This document shows, piece after piece, positions 54,730 to 63,623 of a stretch of 64,000 bases of DNA (position 1 is its first letter; every line of letters begins with the position of its first letter). A model generated the notes under the pieces. It saw nothing but the letters and a program-made list of their open reading frames with translations, made no database searches and was not told the DNA's origin. The stretch lies in the NCBI RefSeq assembly GCF_015864955.1, contig NZ_JADYWE010000001.1:620001-684000 (forward strand), written 5' to 3'. This DNA is from Salinibacterium sp. NK8237. Lineage in GTDB: Bacteria; Actinomycetota; Actinomycetes; Actinomycetales; Microbacteriaceae. Both the position numbers and the translations under genes were made by a program.

Positions 54730-55307
54730 TCGGTGGTCGTTGCTTCCGCCGGAGCATCCGCGTCGCTGCTCGCGACGGGTTCGGGCTTAGCGGCGATTCC
54801 CATGAGGGAAATGATGACGATCATGATCGCACCGCCCACAAGGGCAATGTCGGCGATGTTGCCAATGAAGTAGCCGTTGTAGTTGATGAAGTCGACAACG
54901 TGACCGCGCGCAAAACCGGGGTCACGGAACAGGCGGTCACCGAGGTGAGTGATGGCACCGCCGAGGAGCATGCCGAGCGCGATCGCCCAAGCGCGGGACT
55001 GAACTGTCCACGCGTACCACGTGATCGCGACCACGGCGAGCGCCGCAATGATCGTGAGCACCCAGGTGTATTCCTCGGCAAGCGAGAAGGCAGCGCCGGG
55101 GTTGTAGACCAGCTGGAACGACAACAGATCACCAATGATGGGGATGTTGATGCCGCCACCGAGATTGGTTTCAGCCCACCACTTGCTGAGCTGGTCTGCC
55201 GCAATCACAAAAGCGGCGAGCGCGAAAACACCAACCAACAGGCGGCGCGGAGCGCGTGGCGCGCGTGAAGAAGGGGTGGCCGCAGCAGGGTCGAGATTCT
55301 CGGTCAT
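54726..55307 (-). CDS. lspA: Signal peptidase II (lipoprotein)
   Basis: This 193-residue aspartyl membrane protease cleaves prolipoproteins. Four helices are visible. The conserved box YNPGAAFS is followed by the catalytic Asp segments VVDFINYNG and FNIADIA-type GNIADIALVGG. The tail after the last helix is Pro/Ala/Asp-rich. I chose the ATG at 55307 (MTENLDP). It has no ribosome site, and a -10-like TAAGAAT about 7 bases upstream suggests a leaderless message; an ATG at 55346 would only add a nondescript extension. Confidence 0.93.
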   Translation of the reverse strand: MTENLDPAAATPSSRAPRAPRRLLVGVFALAAFVIAADQLSKWWAETNLGGGINIPIIGDLLSFQLVYNPGAAFSLAEEYTWVLTIIAALAVVAITWYAWTVQSRAWAIALGMLLGGAITHLGDRLFRDPGFARGHVVDFINYNGYFIGNIADIALVGGAIMIVIISLMGIAAKPEPVASSDADAPAEATTTE

Positions 55308-55342
55308 AAGACCATTCTTACCTGTTGCGGCCGCCGCTGCTT

Positions 55343-56830
55343 TCACACCATCGACAGAACCGTGCCGGGATCGTTCAGAATCGAACCAACATCGGTCAAG
55401 AAACGGGCTCCTTGCTCGCCATCAACGAGGCGGTGATCGAACGAGAGGCTCAGCGTCATGACGTCGCGTAGGGCGATGTCGCCGTGGTGTTCCCACGGCA
55501 TCCTGCGAACAGCACCCATCGCCAGAATCGCGGCTTCCCCGGGGTTCAGGATGGGGGTGCCCGCGTCGATACCGAAGATGCCCACGTTGGTGATCGAAAT
55601 AGTTCCACCATTGAGCGATGCCGGAGTTGCTTTGCTCGCTCGCGCATTACGCGCCAAGTCGCCAATCGCCTCAGTGAGCTCGGCGAGGCTCATGGCATCC
55701 GCATCCTTGAGGTTCGGCACCATCAGGCCCCGTGGCGTCGCGACAGCAATACCCAAGTTGATATAACCGAACTCGACGATTTCATTAGCTTCGGCATCCC
55801 ACCGCGAATTCAGCGACGGATGACGCGCCACTCCAATGCACAGCGCCTTCGCGACAACGGAGAGAACGGATGCTGCGGTGCCCTTCGCCTTCAGCTTCGC
55901 TACCAGCTCCACCGTGCGCGTGACATCGATCGTCAAGAATTCGGTGACGTGGGGCGCCGTGAACGCACTCGCCACCATCGCGGCCGCGGTTGCCTTGCGC
56001 ACCGACTTGATCGGCGTGCGGGTTTCGCGCGGACGAGTGCCCGCGAAGGCTCTCGCCGTCTGCGATGCGGATGCTCCTGCCGCACTCTCCTCGCTGGTCG
56101 CCGCCGCGACGGACGATTGCTCCGCCGCACTCAGCACGTCATCACGAGTGATGATGCCCTCGGGGCCCGTGCCGGTCAGCTGCGTCAGGTCGACGCCGCG
56201 ATCGGCCGCGAGCTTGCGCACCGGTGGAGTCGTCTTGGTGCGGGCGTCGGAGGATGTCACGGCAGGCTCGGGCGCCGTCTGTGGCGCGGTCTCGGGTTCA
56301 GGCGCTGGCGCGGCCGTTGGCGCGGGTTCCGCAACAGTCGCAGCCGAAGGGGCTGCGGATGCCGCCCGCGCGGCGCGAGGCTTGCGCATAGGGCGCTTGC
56401 CGCTCTCGACGGCGGGACCGTACCCGACGAGCACGGCGTTGCGCTCAGGGGCAGCCTCAGCGACCGGCGCCTGTTCCGCGCTATCCGCTTTCGCGCTCTC
56501 TGCGCCAGCGTCAGTTCCAGCGTCAGCGTCCGTAGCGGCACCACCGACAGCCGGAGTGCCAGCAGCGTCAGGGGCGGCGCCAGAGCCACCATCCAATTCG
56601 AACGTGACAATGCGGGTGCCGACCTGCACGGTGGAGCCGGGCTCAGCGTGCAGCGCCGAGATAATCCCCGCGACGGGCGACGGCAACGACACGATGGCTT
56701 TCGCCGTTTCGACCTCCGCGATGGGCTGGTTGAGCGTCACGAGGTCGCCGACAGCAACATGCCATTCAACAATCTCAGACTCGGTCAAGCCCTCACCCAA
56801 ATCGGGCAGAGCAAACTCTTTGACAGCCAT
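55343..56830 (-). CDS. bkdC: Branched-chain 2-oxoacid dehydrogenase E2 (dihydrolipoyl acyltransferase)
   Basis: This is a 495-residue E2. The lipoyl domain is at residues 1-80 with the lipoylated Lys in VETAKAIVSL. A long Ala/Pro/Glu linker follows, then the E1/E3-binding domain (VRKLAADRGVDLTQLTGTGP, about 210-245). The catalytic domain has SFDHRLVDGEQGARFL with the active-site His and Asp. One base overlaps with the stop of E1 beta (TAATG), so I took the ATG at 56830. With the two E1 genes it makes the BCKDH complex; E3 is not in the window. Confidence 0.95.
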   Translation of the reverse strand: MAVKEFALPDLGEGLTESEIVEWHVAVGDLVTLNQPIAEVETAKAIVSLPSPVAGIISALHAEPGSTVQVGTRIVTFELDGGSGAAPDAAGTPAVGGAATDADAGTDAGAESAKADSAEQAPVAEAAPERNAVLVGYGPAVESGKRPMRKPRAARAASAAPSAATVAEPAPTAAPAPEPETAPQTAPEPAVTSSDARTKTTPPVRKLAADRGVDLTQLTGTGPEGIITRDDVLSAAEQSSVAAATSEESAAGASASQTARAFAGTRPRETRTPIKSVRKATAAAMVASAFTAPHVTEFLTIDVTRTVELVAKLKAKGTAASVLSVVAKALCIGVARHPSLNSRWDAEANEIVEFGYINLGIAVATPRGLMVPNLKDADAMSLAELTEAIGDLARNARASKATPASLNGGTISITNVGIFGIDAGTPILNPGEAAILAMGAVRRMPWEHHGDIALRDVMTLSLSFDHRLVDGEQGARFLTDVGSILNDPGTVLSMV

Positions 56831-57831
56831 TACGCGCTCCAACCGGTGAGTGAATTCACGCGACCCAGCGCACGGTCAACACCGTCAAGGATGCGGTCAA
56901 GGTCAGGCAAGAAGTGGTCCTCCAACTTTGCGGCCGGGTACGGCACATCGAAGCCCGTGATGCGCACTGGCGCTGCCTCCAAATAGTAGAAACAACGATC
57001 CGTGAGCGTCGCGGCGATCTCGGCACCGAGCCCGCCAGACTCCGAGGCCTCGTGGGTAATCACGAGCCGCCCCGTCTTGCGCACGCTGGCCTCAACAGTG
57101 TCGAAGTCGACCGGGGACAGCGAGCGAAGATCAACCACCTCGATAGAGACGCCGTCATCGGCGGCGGCGACTGCGGCATCCAGAGCCGTGGCGACGAGCG
57201 GGCCGTAGGTCACGAGAGTGACGTCGGTTCCCTCGGTGACGACGCGCGCTTTGCCCATGGGCAGAGCGGTGGCGTCTTCGTCGACCTCGCCCTTGGTCCA
57301 GTAGCGACGTTTGGGCTCAAAGAACAGCACCGGGTCATCGCTCGCAATGGCTTCGCGCAACATGCTGTGGGCGTCCTGCGGCGTCGAACACGTGACAACG
57401 CGCAGTCCAGCGGTGTGCGCGAAGTACGCCTCCGGTGACTCGGAGTGGTGCTCGACAGCGCCGATACCTCCGCCATAGGGAACACGGATCGTCAGCGGCA
57501 TCCGCACCTTGCCTGCGGTGCGGTAGTGCAGCTTGGCCACCTGGGCAACGATCTGGTCGAAGCCGGGATAGATGAAGCCGTCGAACTGAATTTCGCAGAC
57601 TGGCCGGTAGCCACGGAACGCGAGGCCGACAGCCATACCGATGATGCCGGCTTCAGCGAGCGGGGTGTCGATCACGCGTTCCTTGCCGAAGTCGCGCTGC
57701 AGACCGTCGGTCACGCGGAAAACGCCTCCGAGGGTGCCGATGTCTTCACCAAGTAAGACAACTTTGTCGTCGTCGCTGAGGGCACGCCGCAACCCAGAAC
57801 CGAGAGCTTTCGCAAGAGTGAGTTCAGTCAT
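56830..57831 (-). CDS. bkdB: Branched-chain 2-oxoacid dehydrogenase E1 beta subunit
   Basis: This 333-residue subunit is of the transketolase-like Pyr domain. Landmarks are VVLLGEDIGTLGGVFRVT, DTPLAEAGIIGMAVG and the strand RVPYGGGIGAVEHHSESPEA that lines the thiamine site. Pairs with E1 alpha, whose end it overlaps by 4 bp (ATGA). The mature complex decarboxylates the 2-oxoacids from leucine, isoleucine and valine. Confidence 0.95.
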   Translation of the reverse strand: MTELTLAKALGSGLRRALSDDDKVVLLGEDIGTLGGVFRVTDGLQRDFGKERVIDTPLAEAGIIGMAVGLAFRGYRPVCEIQFDGFIYPGFDQIVAQVAKLHYRTAGKVRMPLTIRVPYGGGIGAVEHHSESPEAYFAHTAGLRVVTCSTPQDAHSMLREAIASDDPVLFFEPKRRYWTKGEVDEDATALPMGKARVVTEGTDVTLVTYGPLVATALDAAVAAADDGVSIEVVDLRSLSPVDFDTVEASVRKTGRLVITHEASESGGLGAEIAATLTDRCFYYLEAAPVRITGFDVPYPAAKLEDHFLPDLDRILDGVDRALGRVNSLTGWSA

Positions 57832-58946
57832 TTTTCAAACCCCTCAAGGTAAGCCTTGTACTGGCTCTTTTGACGCGCCAGCCCCGAGTGCTCGGTCGCA
57901 TAGACGTTGTCGAACACACTGAGCGGTTCTGGGTTCTCGAGCGCCAAGCATCCGGCGCGGAATTCGGCCGCCACCGCATCCGCTCGCGCTTGGATGGATG
58001 CCGCCAATTCGTCGGTCAGCACCCCTTCGCTGCGCAAAAACGCTTCCACGCGCGCAATGGGGTCGCGTGCTTCCCACTCCTTGGCAACGACCGGGTCGAC
58101 ATAGCGACTCGGATCATCGGAGGTCGTGTGCGGCCCGCGACGGTACGTCACGGCCTCGATGAAAGTAGGCCCGCCGCCATTGCGCGCCCGGTCAAGGGCA
58201 CTGCGGGTCGCCGCCATGACGGCCAACACGTCGTTGCCATCGACGCGGATGCTCGGAATCCCGAACCCCGGAGCCCGGTCGGCAATCGGCCGCTGGGCTT
58301 GCAGCCCCACGGGCTCAGAAATCGCCCACTGGTTGTTCTGGCAGAAGAAAATCACGGGAGCATTGAAGGAGGCCGCGAATACCATCGCTTCGCTGACATC
58401 CCCCTCACTCGTAGCGCCGTCGCCAAAGTAAGCGACCGAGACGCTGTCAACGCCGTCGAACTTACAGCCAACGGCATAGCCGGTGGCGTGCAAAGTCTGA
58501 GCGCCGATGATGACAGCGGGCGTCGCCATGCCGACCTCGAAGGGATCCCAGCCGGAGGATGCCGTGCCGCGCCAGACGCGAAGAAGGTCGGGCAGCTTCA
58601 CCCCGCGGCAGTACGCGACAGCGTTCTCGCGGTAGCTGGAGAAGACAAAGTCGTCGGGGCGCAGAGTGCGGGCAGAGCCGACTTGAGCGGCTTCTTGCCC
58701 GAGGAGTGGTGGCCAGAGGCCAAGTTCGCCCTGACGTTGCAGAGCGGTTGCTTCCGTATCGATACGGCGCACGATGATGAGGTCTTCATAGAGACTCGCG
58801 AGCTGATCACCGGTGACGTCTGACACCCAGGGGTCGTAGAGTTCGTCGCTTAACCGTTTTCCGTCTGGGTCAAGAAGTTGCACAAACTCAGGAGTTTGCT
58901 TCTTCGCTCCAGACATCGGGGCTTTCACGGGCACGGTGGTACTCAT
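57828..58946 (-). CDS. bkdA: Branched-chain 2-oxoacid dehydrogenase E1 alpha subunit
   Basis: This 372-residue subunit holds the thiamine-diphosphate motif GDGATSEGD...NNQWAIS. The substrate-proximal His segment is YRRGPHTTSDDPSRY. The position GLWPPLLGQEAAQVG lies where branched-chain E1 alphas have the same pattern. First gene of the bkdA-bkdB-bkdC operon. The 241-bp gap to the divergent flavoprotein gene holds two nested pairs of inverted repeats (58995-59122) which may control both. Confidence 0.95.
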   Translation of the reverse strand: MSTTVPVKAPMSGAKKQTPEFVQLLDPDGKRLSDELYDPWVSDVTGDQLASLYEDLIIVRRIDTEATALQRQGELGLWPPLLGQEAAQVGSARTLRPDDFVFSSYRENAVAYCRGVKLPDLLRVWRGTASSGWDPFEVGMATPAVIIGAQTLHATGYAVGCKFDGVDSVSVAYFGDGATSEGDVSEAMVFAASFNAPVIFFCQNNQWAISEPVGLQAQRPIADRAPGFGIPSIRVDGNDVLAVMAATRSALDRARNGGGPTFIEAVTYRRGPHTTSDDPSRYVDPVVAKEWEARDPIARVEAFLRSEGVLTDELAASIQARADAVAAEFRAGCLALENPEPLSVFDNVYATEHSGLARQKSQYKAYLEGFEK

Positions 58947-58994
58947 CGTTTCTCCGATCCGCCAGCGCGCCTGCTGATGTGCTGCGCCCTAGCG

Positions 58995-59122
58995 ATCCTC
59001 ACAACCGCGATTGGTAAATCACAGGTTGACCCGAGCCTCGTCGCTCGGAGTTAATCTGACGGTACCTACCCCGTGGTCGGGGCACAAGGTTCCACGCCAA
59101 AGTTGCGTCAGATTGTGAGGAT
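58995..59122. promoter_or_regulatory. Nested inverted repeats in the bkdA/flavoprotein gap
   Basis: ATCCTCACAA (58995-59004) and its complement TTGTGAGGAT (59113-59122) flank AATCTGAC (59053-59060) and GTCAGATT (59107-59114). The two right halves overlap by two bases. Such spaced complementary sites suit a regulator that bends or loops DNA (Lrp-like, by inference). Confidence 0.5.
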
Positions 59123-59187
59123 GACCGGCATACTGTCAGCGCAGGGGTCGCCAATGTCGGCGGCACCGAGTGTCGAAGGAGTCACGG

Positions 59188-60861
59188 ATGCCGCAGTCGC
59201 GCGAGTTGGATGCCATCGTTGTCGGAGCTGGCCTGTCTGGCCTCGTCGCTGCCGCCGAATTGATGGACGCCGGCAAGCGCGTCGCGATTGTTGAGCAGGA
59301 GCCCGAAGCGAGTCTCGGTGGCCAAGCGTGGTGGTCGTTCGGTGGCCTTTTTCTCGTTGACTCCCCCGAACAGCGGCGCATGGGCATCAAAGATTCACTT
59401 GAGCTTGCCCGCCAAGACTGGTTCGGCACCGCTGGTTTCGACCGCGACGAAGATGAATGGCCGCGCCGGTGGGCGGAGGCGTATCTCAGGTTCGCTGCCG
59501 GCGAGAAGCGGGAATGGTTGCGCGAACGCGGCGTCGGTTTCTTTCCCGTCGTCGGTTGGGCCGAACGCGGCGGCTATACGGCGCTCGGGCACGGCAACTC
59601 GGTTCCCCGATTTCACGTGACGTGGGGCACCGGGCCCGCTGTTGTTGAGCCGTTCATTGCTGCGGCGCGCCAGGGCGTTGCCGATGGGCTCGCGAGCTTC
59701 CATTTTCGCAGCCGTGTCGATGACCTCATCGTCGAGAACGGTGCCGTGGTCGGGGTTCGCGGGGCAACATTAGCCTCGGATGACGCCCGGCGCGGTGCCG
59801 AAAGCAATCGAACCATCATCGGCGACTTCGAACTCCGTGCTCCCGCCACGATCGTGACCTCGGGCGGAATCGGCGGCAGCCACGAGCTCGTGCGCGCCCA
59901 GTGGCCGAAGCGGATGGGCGCTGCGCCCAAGAACCTGCTCAGCGGTGTACCTGCTCACGTCGACGGCAGGATGCTCGGCATCACCGAAAAAGCCGGTGCT
60001 CGCCTCATCAACGGCGACCGCATGTGGCACTACGTCGAGGGCATACAGAACTGGGATCCGGTGTGGCCGAAGCACGGCATCCGCATCCTCCCTGGCCCGT
60101 CAAGCGTGTGGCTCGATGCCACCGGCCACCGCCTGCCGACACCCCTGTTCCCCGGCTTCGACACCCTCGGCACCCTTGAGCACATTCTGTCGACCGGCTA
60201 CGAGCACTCCTGGTTTGTGCTCACTCAGGCCATCATCGAAAAGGAGTTTGCCCTCTCCGGCAGCGAGCAAAACCCTGACCTCACCGGCAAAAGTGTGCTC
60301 GAACTGCTCAAGCAACGACTCGGTAAGGGCGCGGCAGCTCCCGTGGAAGCGTTCAAAGAACACGGTGCGGATTTCATCGTCGCCGACACCCTCGACGAAC
60401 TCCTCACGGGCATGCAGAATCTGACCCCGGATGTCGCGATCGACCTCCCGCACGTGCGCCGCGAGATCGAGGCGCGCGACCGCGAACTCACCAACCAGTT
60501 CTCCAAAGATTCCCAAATCAATGCGATTCGCCAAGCTCGCCGCTACCGCGGAGACAAGTTGATTCGGGTGGCCAAGCCCCACCGCATCCTCGATCCGAAA
60601 GCGGGACCGCTCATTGCGGTCAAGCTGAATATTCTTACCCGCAAGAGTTTGGGCGGCATCCAGACTGACCTCTCGGCCCGCGCGCTTGGAGCCGATGGCA
60701 CCCCCGTCACCGGACTCTGGGCTGCGGGCGAAGCGAGCGGTTTTGGCGGCGGAGGGATGCACGGCTACCGTGCGCTCGAGGGCACCTTCCTCGGCGGGTG
60801 CCTCTTCAGCGGGCGGGCAGCCGGACGGAGCGTTGCAGGGAAGAGCGACTCCAGCGAGTAA
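59188..60861 (+). CDS. FAD-dependent dehydrogenase, KstD/fumarate-reductase-like
   Basis: This 557-residue flavoprotein has the Rossmann motif AIVVGAGLSGLVAAAELMDA and a C-terminal FAD motif GLWAAGEASGFGGGGMHGYR. The middle portion carries TSGGIGGSHELV and a long variable domain. It resembles the 3-ketosteroid-delta1-dehydrogenase/'FAD-binding dehydrogenase' family, but the steroid-specific catalytic Tyr pair cannot be assigned. AAGGAG lies 7 bases before the ATG at 59188. It diverges from bkdA, and the shared gap suggests linked control. The substrate is unknown. Confidence 0.85.
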   Translation: MPQSRELDAIVVGAGLSGLVAAAELMDAGKRVAIVEQEPEASLGGQAWWSFGGLFLVDSPEQRRMGIKDSLELARQDWFGTAGFDRDEDEWPRRWAEAYLRFAAGEKREWLRERGVGFFPVVGWAERGGYTALGHGNSVPRFHVTWGTGPAVVEPFIAAARQGVADGLASFHFRSRVDDLIVENGAVVGVRGATLASDDARRGAESNRTIIGDFELRAPATIVTSGGIGGSHELVRAQWPKRMGAAPKNLLSGVPAHVDGRMLGITEKAGARLINGDRMWHYVEGIQNWDPVWPKHGIRILPGPSSVWLDATGHRLPTPLFPGFDTLGTLEHILSTGYEHSWFVLTQAIIEKEFALSGSEQNPDLTGKSVLELLKQRLGKGAAAPVEAFKEHGADFIVADTLDELLTGMQNLTPDVAIDLPHVRREIEARDRELTNQFSKDSQINAIRQARRYRGDKLIRVAKPHRILDPKAGPLIAVKLNILTRKSLGGIQTDLSARALGADGTPVTGLWAAGEASGFGGGGMHGYRALEGTFLGGCLFSGRAAGRSVAGKSDSSE

Positions 60862-60899
60862 ATGTCACATTATCGACTTTCCGTGGTTAGACTCGCAGG

Positions 60900-61604
60900 G
60901 TGACTGACGCATCGACTCCCCTTCCCCCTGCTGGCTGGTACCGCGACCCCGCGGGAGGAGCTGCACCTCGCTGGTGGAACGGAACCGAGTGGGCACCCGC
61001 CAATACGGTGCCCGCTGATGCGACCCCGCTACCAAGCCCAGCCGCCAGCGCCACGCCTGCTGCAACTACGCCTGCCGCAACCATCCCGTCAGCGGCAACC
61101 GTCGGCCCGGCCACAAATTACACTCCCGCGCCAACCAGAGAACTCAGCGACGCTGCCACTAGCACCTGGCAAATCTGGGTGCTCGTCTTACTGCCCCTGA
61201 TCGTGATCCCGGGCCAGTTCGCGATTGATGTGTCAACCTGGTTCCCGGTAGCGGGCGAAGATCCTTTCGCCGCTCAGTTGCGTCAATACTCCGATCCTGG
61301 TTATCTCCTGACGCTAGCGACCGGCTGGCTGGTATACGGGCTCAGCATTCCGCTCGCAATTTTTGATCGCCGTGCACTTAGCTCCCGTGGCGTCGACCGA
61401 CCGTTTCACTGGGCCTTTGTTTTCTTGGGCGCCATTGTTTATGTGATTGGACGATCCGTAGTGGTTCGACGCCGCACCGGTCAGGGTCTCGGGCCTCTCT
61501 GGGCAGCAATCGCGGTGCAACTCATCGCACTCCTCGCCGGCGTCATCCTCATGGTCTCCGTGTTCAGCGAGATGACGAACTTCATATCAAACGTTCCCTA
61601 CTAA
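60900..61604 (+). CDS. DUF2510 protein with C-terminal membrane helices
   Basis: This 234-residue protein starts with DUF2510 (LPPAGWYRDPAGGAAPRWWN, then GTEWAPANT), followed by a Pro/Ala/Thr linker to about residue 75. Three or four transmembrane helices fill the rest. GTG at 60900 follows a TAGACT -10-like element by 7 bases with no separate ribosome site, so it is probably leaderless. The N-terminal domain resembles that of the small protein at 12425. Function unknown. Confidence 0.78.
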   Translation: MTDASTPLPPAGWYRDPAGGAAPRWWNGTEWAPANTVPADATPLPSPAASATPAATTPAATIPSAATVGPATNYTPAPTRELSDAATSTWQIWVLVLLPLIVIPGQFAIDVSTWFPVAGEDPFAAQLRQYSDPGYLLTLATGWLVYGLSIPLAIFDRRALSSRGVDRPFHWAFVFLGAIVYVIGRSVVVRRRTGQGLGPLWAAIAVQLIALLAGVILMVSVFSEMTNFISNVPY

Positions 61605-61632
61605 GGGTGCCGTGAATGAGCTCGCCAGGTTG

Positions 61633-62313
61633 TTAGCGAGCCACTGACCAGGCGCGGCGCTTCACAAGAATGTGACCGCGCTTAGTCGACAGTCGCGTCC
61701 ACGCTCCAGATTCAAAGACGGATGCGGCCTCATCGTCGGCGAGAAAACCCAAGCTAACGGCGGCGAACCCTGCACCTGCGGGCACGTAGTCGGGTTCGTC
61801 GAGCGGACGCCCCCACACTTCGGTGCGCACTTTGTGCACGATCGCTTCGCCGGTTCCGGTGGGAATAGCTGCGGCGACTTCTTCGATGCCTGCCCGCGCT
61901 GCTTCTTCGAGCACAGCACTCGGAACAGAATCGATCGCAACCCATCCCCCTCGCGGCGGTGAAATTGCCGCCCAGGTGACGGTGTTGACGCTCATCGGCA
62001 AGTTGACGGCAACAGGCTCAGAAAAGCTAGCGGCTGAAGCCTCGACGGCGCTTTCAATGCGGCCAAGCAGTGAGCGAACCGGAACGACGGCATCGAAATC
62101 ATCCGTTGATGACAAAGCGAAGGTGCGAAGTCCCAGCACTGTGGGGCTCTGATCGAGTAACCCAGCGGGGTGCAGAACAGAAACGTACACGGCAAGAACG
62201 CCAGCGCCGCCGATGAGACGCACCGATCCTTCATCGACTCGGGCAGCGCGGCCTAAGAACACTTGCAGGTCACCCAGCGCGAGGGAGTCGACCAAAGTAA
62301 ACGATCCAGTCAT
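61633..62313 (-). CDS. Conserved actinobacterial protein of unknown function
   Basis: This 226-residue protein is soluble, with no motif I recognise. It has a beta-rich look (SVRLIGGAGVLAVYVSVLHP, GGWVAIDSVP) and a C-terminal basic end (KRGHILVKRRAWSVAR). The start ATG at 62313 lies only 19 bp from the divergent thioesterase ATG; the promoter therefore has to extend into the coding DNA of the neighbour. No ribosome site is visible. Confidence 0.7.
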   Translation of the reverse strand: MTGSFTLVDSLALGDLQVFLGRAARVDEGSVRLIGGAGVLAVYVSVLHPAGLLDQSPTVLGLRTFALSSTDDFDAVVPVRSLLGRIESAVEASAASFSEPVAVNLPMSVNTVTWAAISPPRGGWVAIDSVPSAVLEEAARAGIEEVAAAIPTGTGEAIVHKVRTEVWGRPLDEPDYVPAGAGFAAVSLGFLADDEAASVFESGAWTRLSTKRGHILVKRRAWSVAR

Positions 62314-62332
62314 AGGCCTCTAAACTACAGGC
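62314..62332. promoter_or_regulatory. Nineteen-base divergent promoter gap with leaderless -10 elements
   Basis: TAAACT (62321-62326) ends 6 bases before the plus-strand ATG. On the minus strand TAGTTT (62322-62327) ends 8 bases before the other ATG. The two -10 elements nearly coincide. Confidence 0.55.
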
Positions 62333-63199
62333 ATGACGGACCCTATGGCTGGACTTCTGACTGCCCTTGATCTCACCGACACCGGCGCACGAACGAGTGA
62401 AGACATTTTCACCGGCCCAAGCCAGTGGATGCCGCAGGGCCGTGTCTTCGGCGGGCAAGTGTTAGCGCAGGCTCTCGTTGCCGCGCAGCGCACTCTCGCA
62501 GAGGACCGCGTCGTGCATTCCATGCACGGATATTTCTTGCGCCCGGGCGATGTCAACCTCCCCATCACGTTCTCGGTAGACCGCATTCACGATGGTCGTT
62601 CGTTCTCGACGCGGCGCACTCAGGCTTACCAAGAGGGCGTACCGATCCTGTCGGCAATTGCCTCTTTTCAGGATGACGATGCTGGTCTTGATCACCAGAT
62701 CGACATGCCCGCCGACCTTCCTGACCCGGAGTCGCTGCCGACGACGGCCGAGTCTCTGGCTAGTGTCGATCATCCGGTAGCCCGTTATTGGTCATCGCAG
62801 CGCCCCTTCGACATGCGATACGTGACATCGCCCATCTTTATGAGCGTTGATGGCGGCAACGTCCCTCATCAGGCAGTGTGGATCAAATCGGTTGGACCGA
62901 TGCCTGACGATATGAACTTGCACCGGGCAGCGTTGGCCTACGCAAGCGATTACTCGATTTTGGAGTCGATCATGCGACGCCACGACCTCGCCTGGGTCAC
63001 TCCCGGGATCAAGGTGGCGAGCCTCGATCACGCCATGTGGTGGCATCGCGACGCCCGCGTTGATGAGTGGCTCCTCTATGTCCAAGAATCACCGAACGCC
63101 ATTGGTGGCCGTGGTCTTTCGCTCGGTCGGATCTACGACCGCTCTGGCCGTTTAATCGCGAGCGTTGCACAAGAGGGAATGGTGCGTCCTCCCCGCTAA
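62333..63199 (+). CDS. tesB: Acyl-CoA thioesterase II
   Basis: This 288-residue double hot-dog enzyme hydrolyses acyl-CoA to free acid and CoA. Typical segments are MPQGRVFGGQVLAQALVAAQ, HSMHGYFLRPGD and FSTRRTQAYQEG in the first half, and ASLDHAMWWHRDARVDEWLL with the catalytic Asp in the second. It has no ribosome site and probably starts as a leaderless message. The family acts on medium to long acyl chains. Confidence 0.95.
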   Translation: MTDPMAGLLTALDLTDTGARTSEDIFTGPSQWMPQGRVFGGQVLAQALVAAQRTLAEDRVVHSMHGYFLRPGDVNLPITFSVDRIHDGRSFSTRRTQAYQEGVPILSAIASFQDDDAGLDHQIDMPADLPDPESLPTTAESLASVDHPVARYWSSQRPFDMRYVTSPIFMSVDGGNVPHQAVWIKSVGPMPDDMNLHRAALAYASDYSILESIMRRHDLAWVTPGIKVASLDHAMWWHRDARVDEWLLYVQESPNAIGGRGLSLGRIYDRSGRLIASVAQEGMVRPPR

Positions 63200-63623
63200 A
63201 AGGTCTCGATTCGTCAAATTGGACGGCAGTTTTACGGTCGATAGGTAACAAACCAGTAACAAAGATGACCCCGTTCGATCCCTACTGTGCCGCGGATCGA
63301 GCTCGGACACCGTCACCGTATGTCCCCAATCTGGTGGACCTGAAACTGCGGAAAAGCCCAAAAAACGTTACCGTTGACATCGGCCTTGCTGCAGGTGTGC
63401 CCCGTTTTGGGCCCTCTAAGCAAGGTGCTACGAAATCAGGCCGCGCGCGCCAACCCGTCACCGGGATGTCGTTCGTACGGTTGTTTCGCAGTGGAGTTGC
63501 TCCGAAAGCGCTCCCCTATCGTTTCCCACCAGAACCACCCCCGGATTCGCTAGAGCCCTGCGTTCAACCCGGACCGTAATCGAGAGAAGCGAAGCCCTTA
63601 AGGTGCCGAGTAATCAGGAGAAC
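63200..63623. other. 424-bp gap before proV
   Basis: A plus-strand frame to 63579 continues from an out-of-frame reading of tesB and is Pro/Arg-rich, so I do not count it as a gene. A TTGACA at about 63374 could be a -35, but no -10 is at the right spacing. No hairpin of note. The gap presumably holds an osmotic promoter that I cannot pinpoint. Confidence 0.45.

Noticed and set aside
55484..56986. A 500-codon plus-strand frame opposite bkdC
   Set aside because: Very Arg-rich translation, a shadow of the Ala/Pro/Glu linker and lipoyl domain coded on the other strand.
63067..63579. A 170-codon gene between tesB and proV
   Set aside because: It starts inside tesB out of frame and is Pro/Arg-rich without motifs, so it is more likely a chance open frame.
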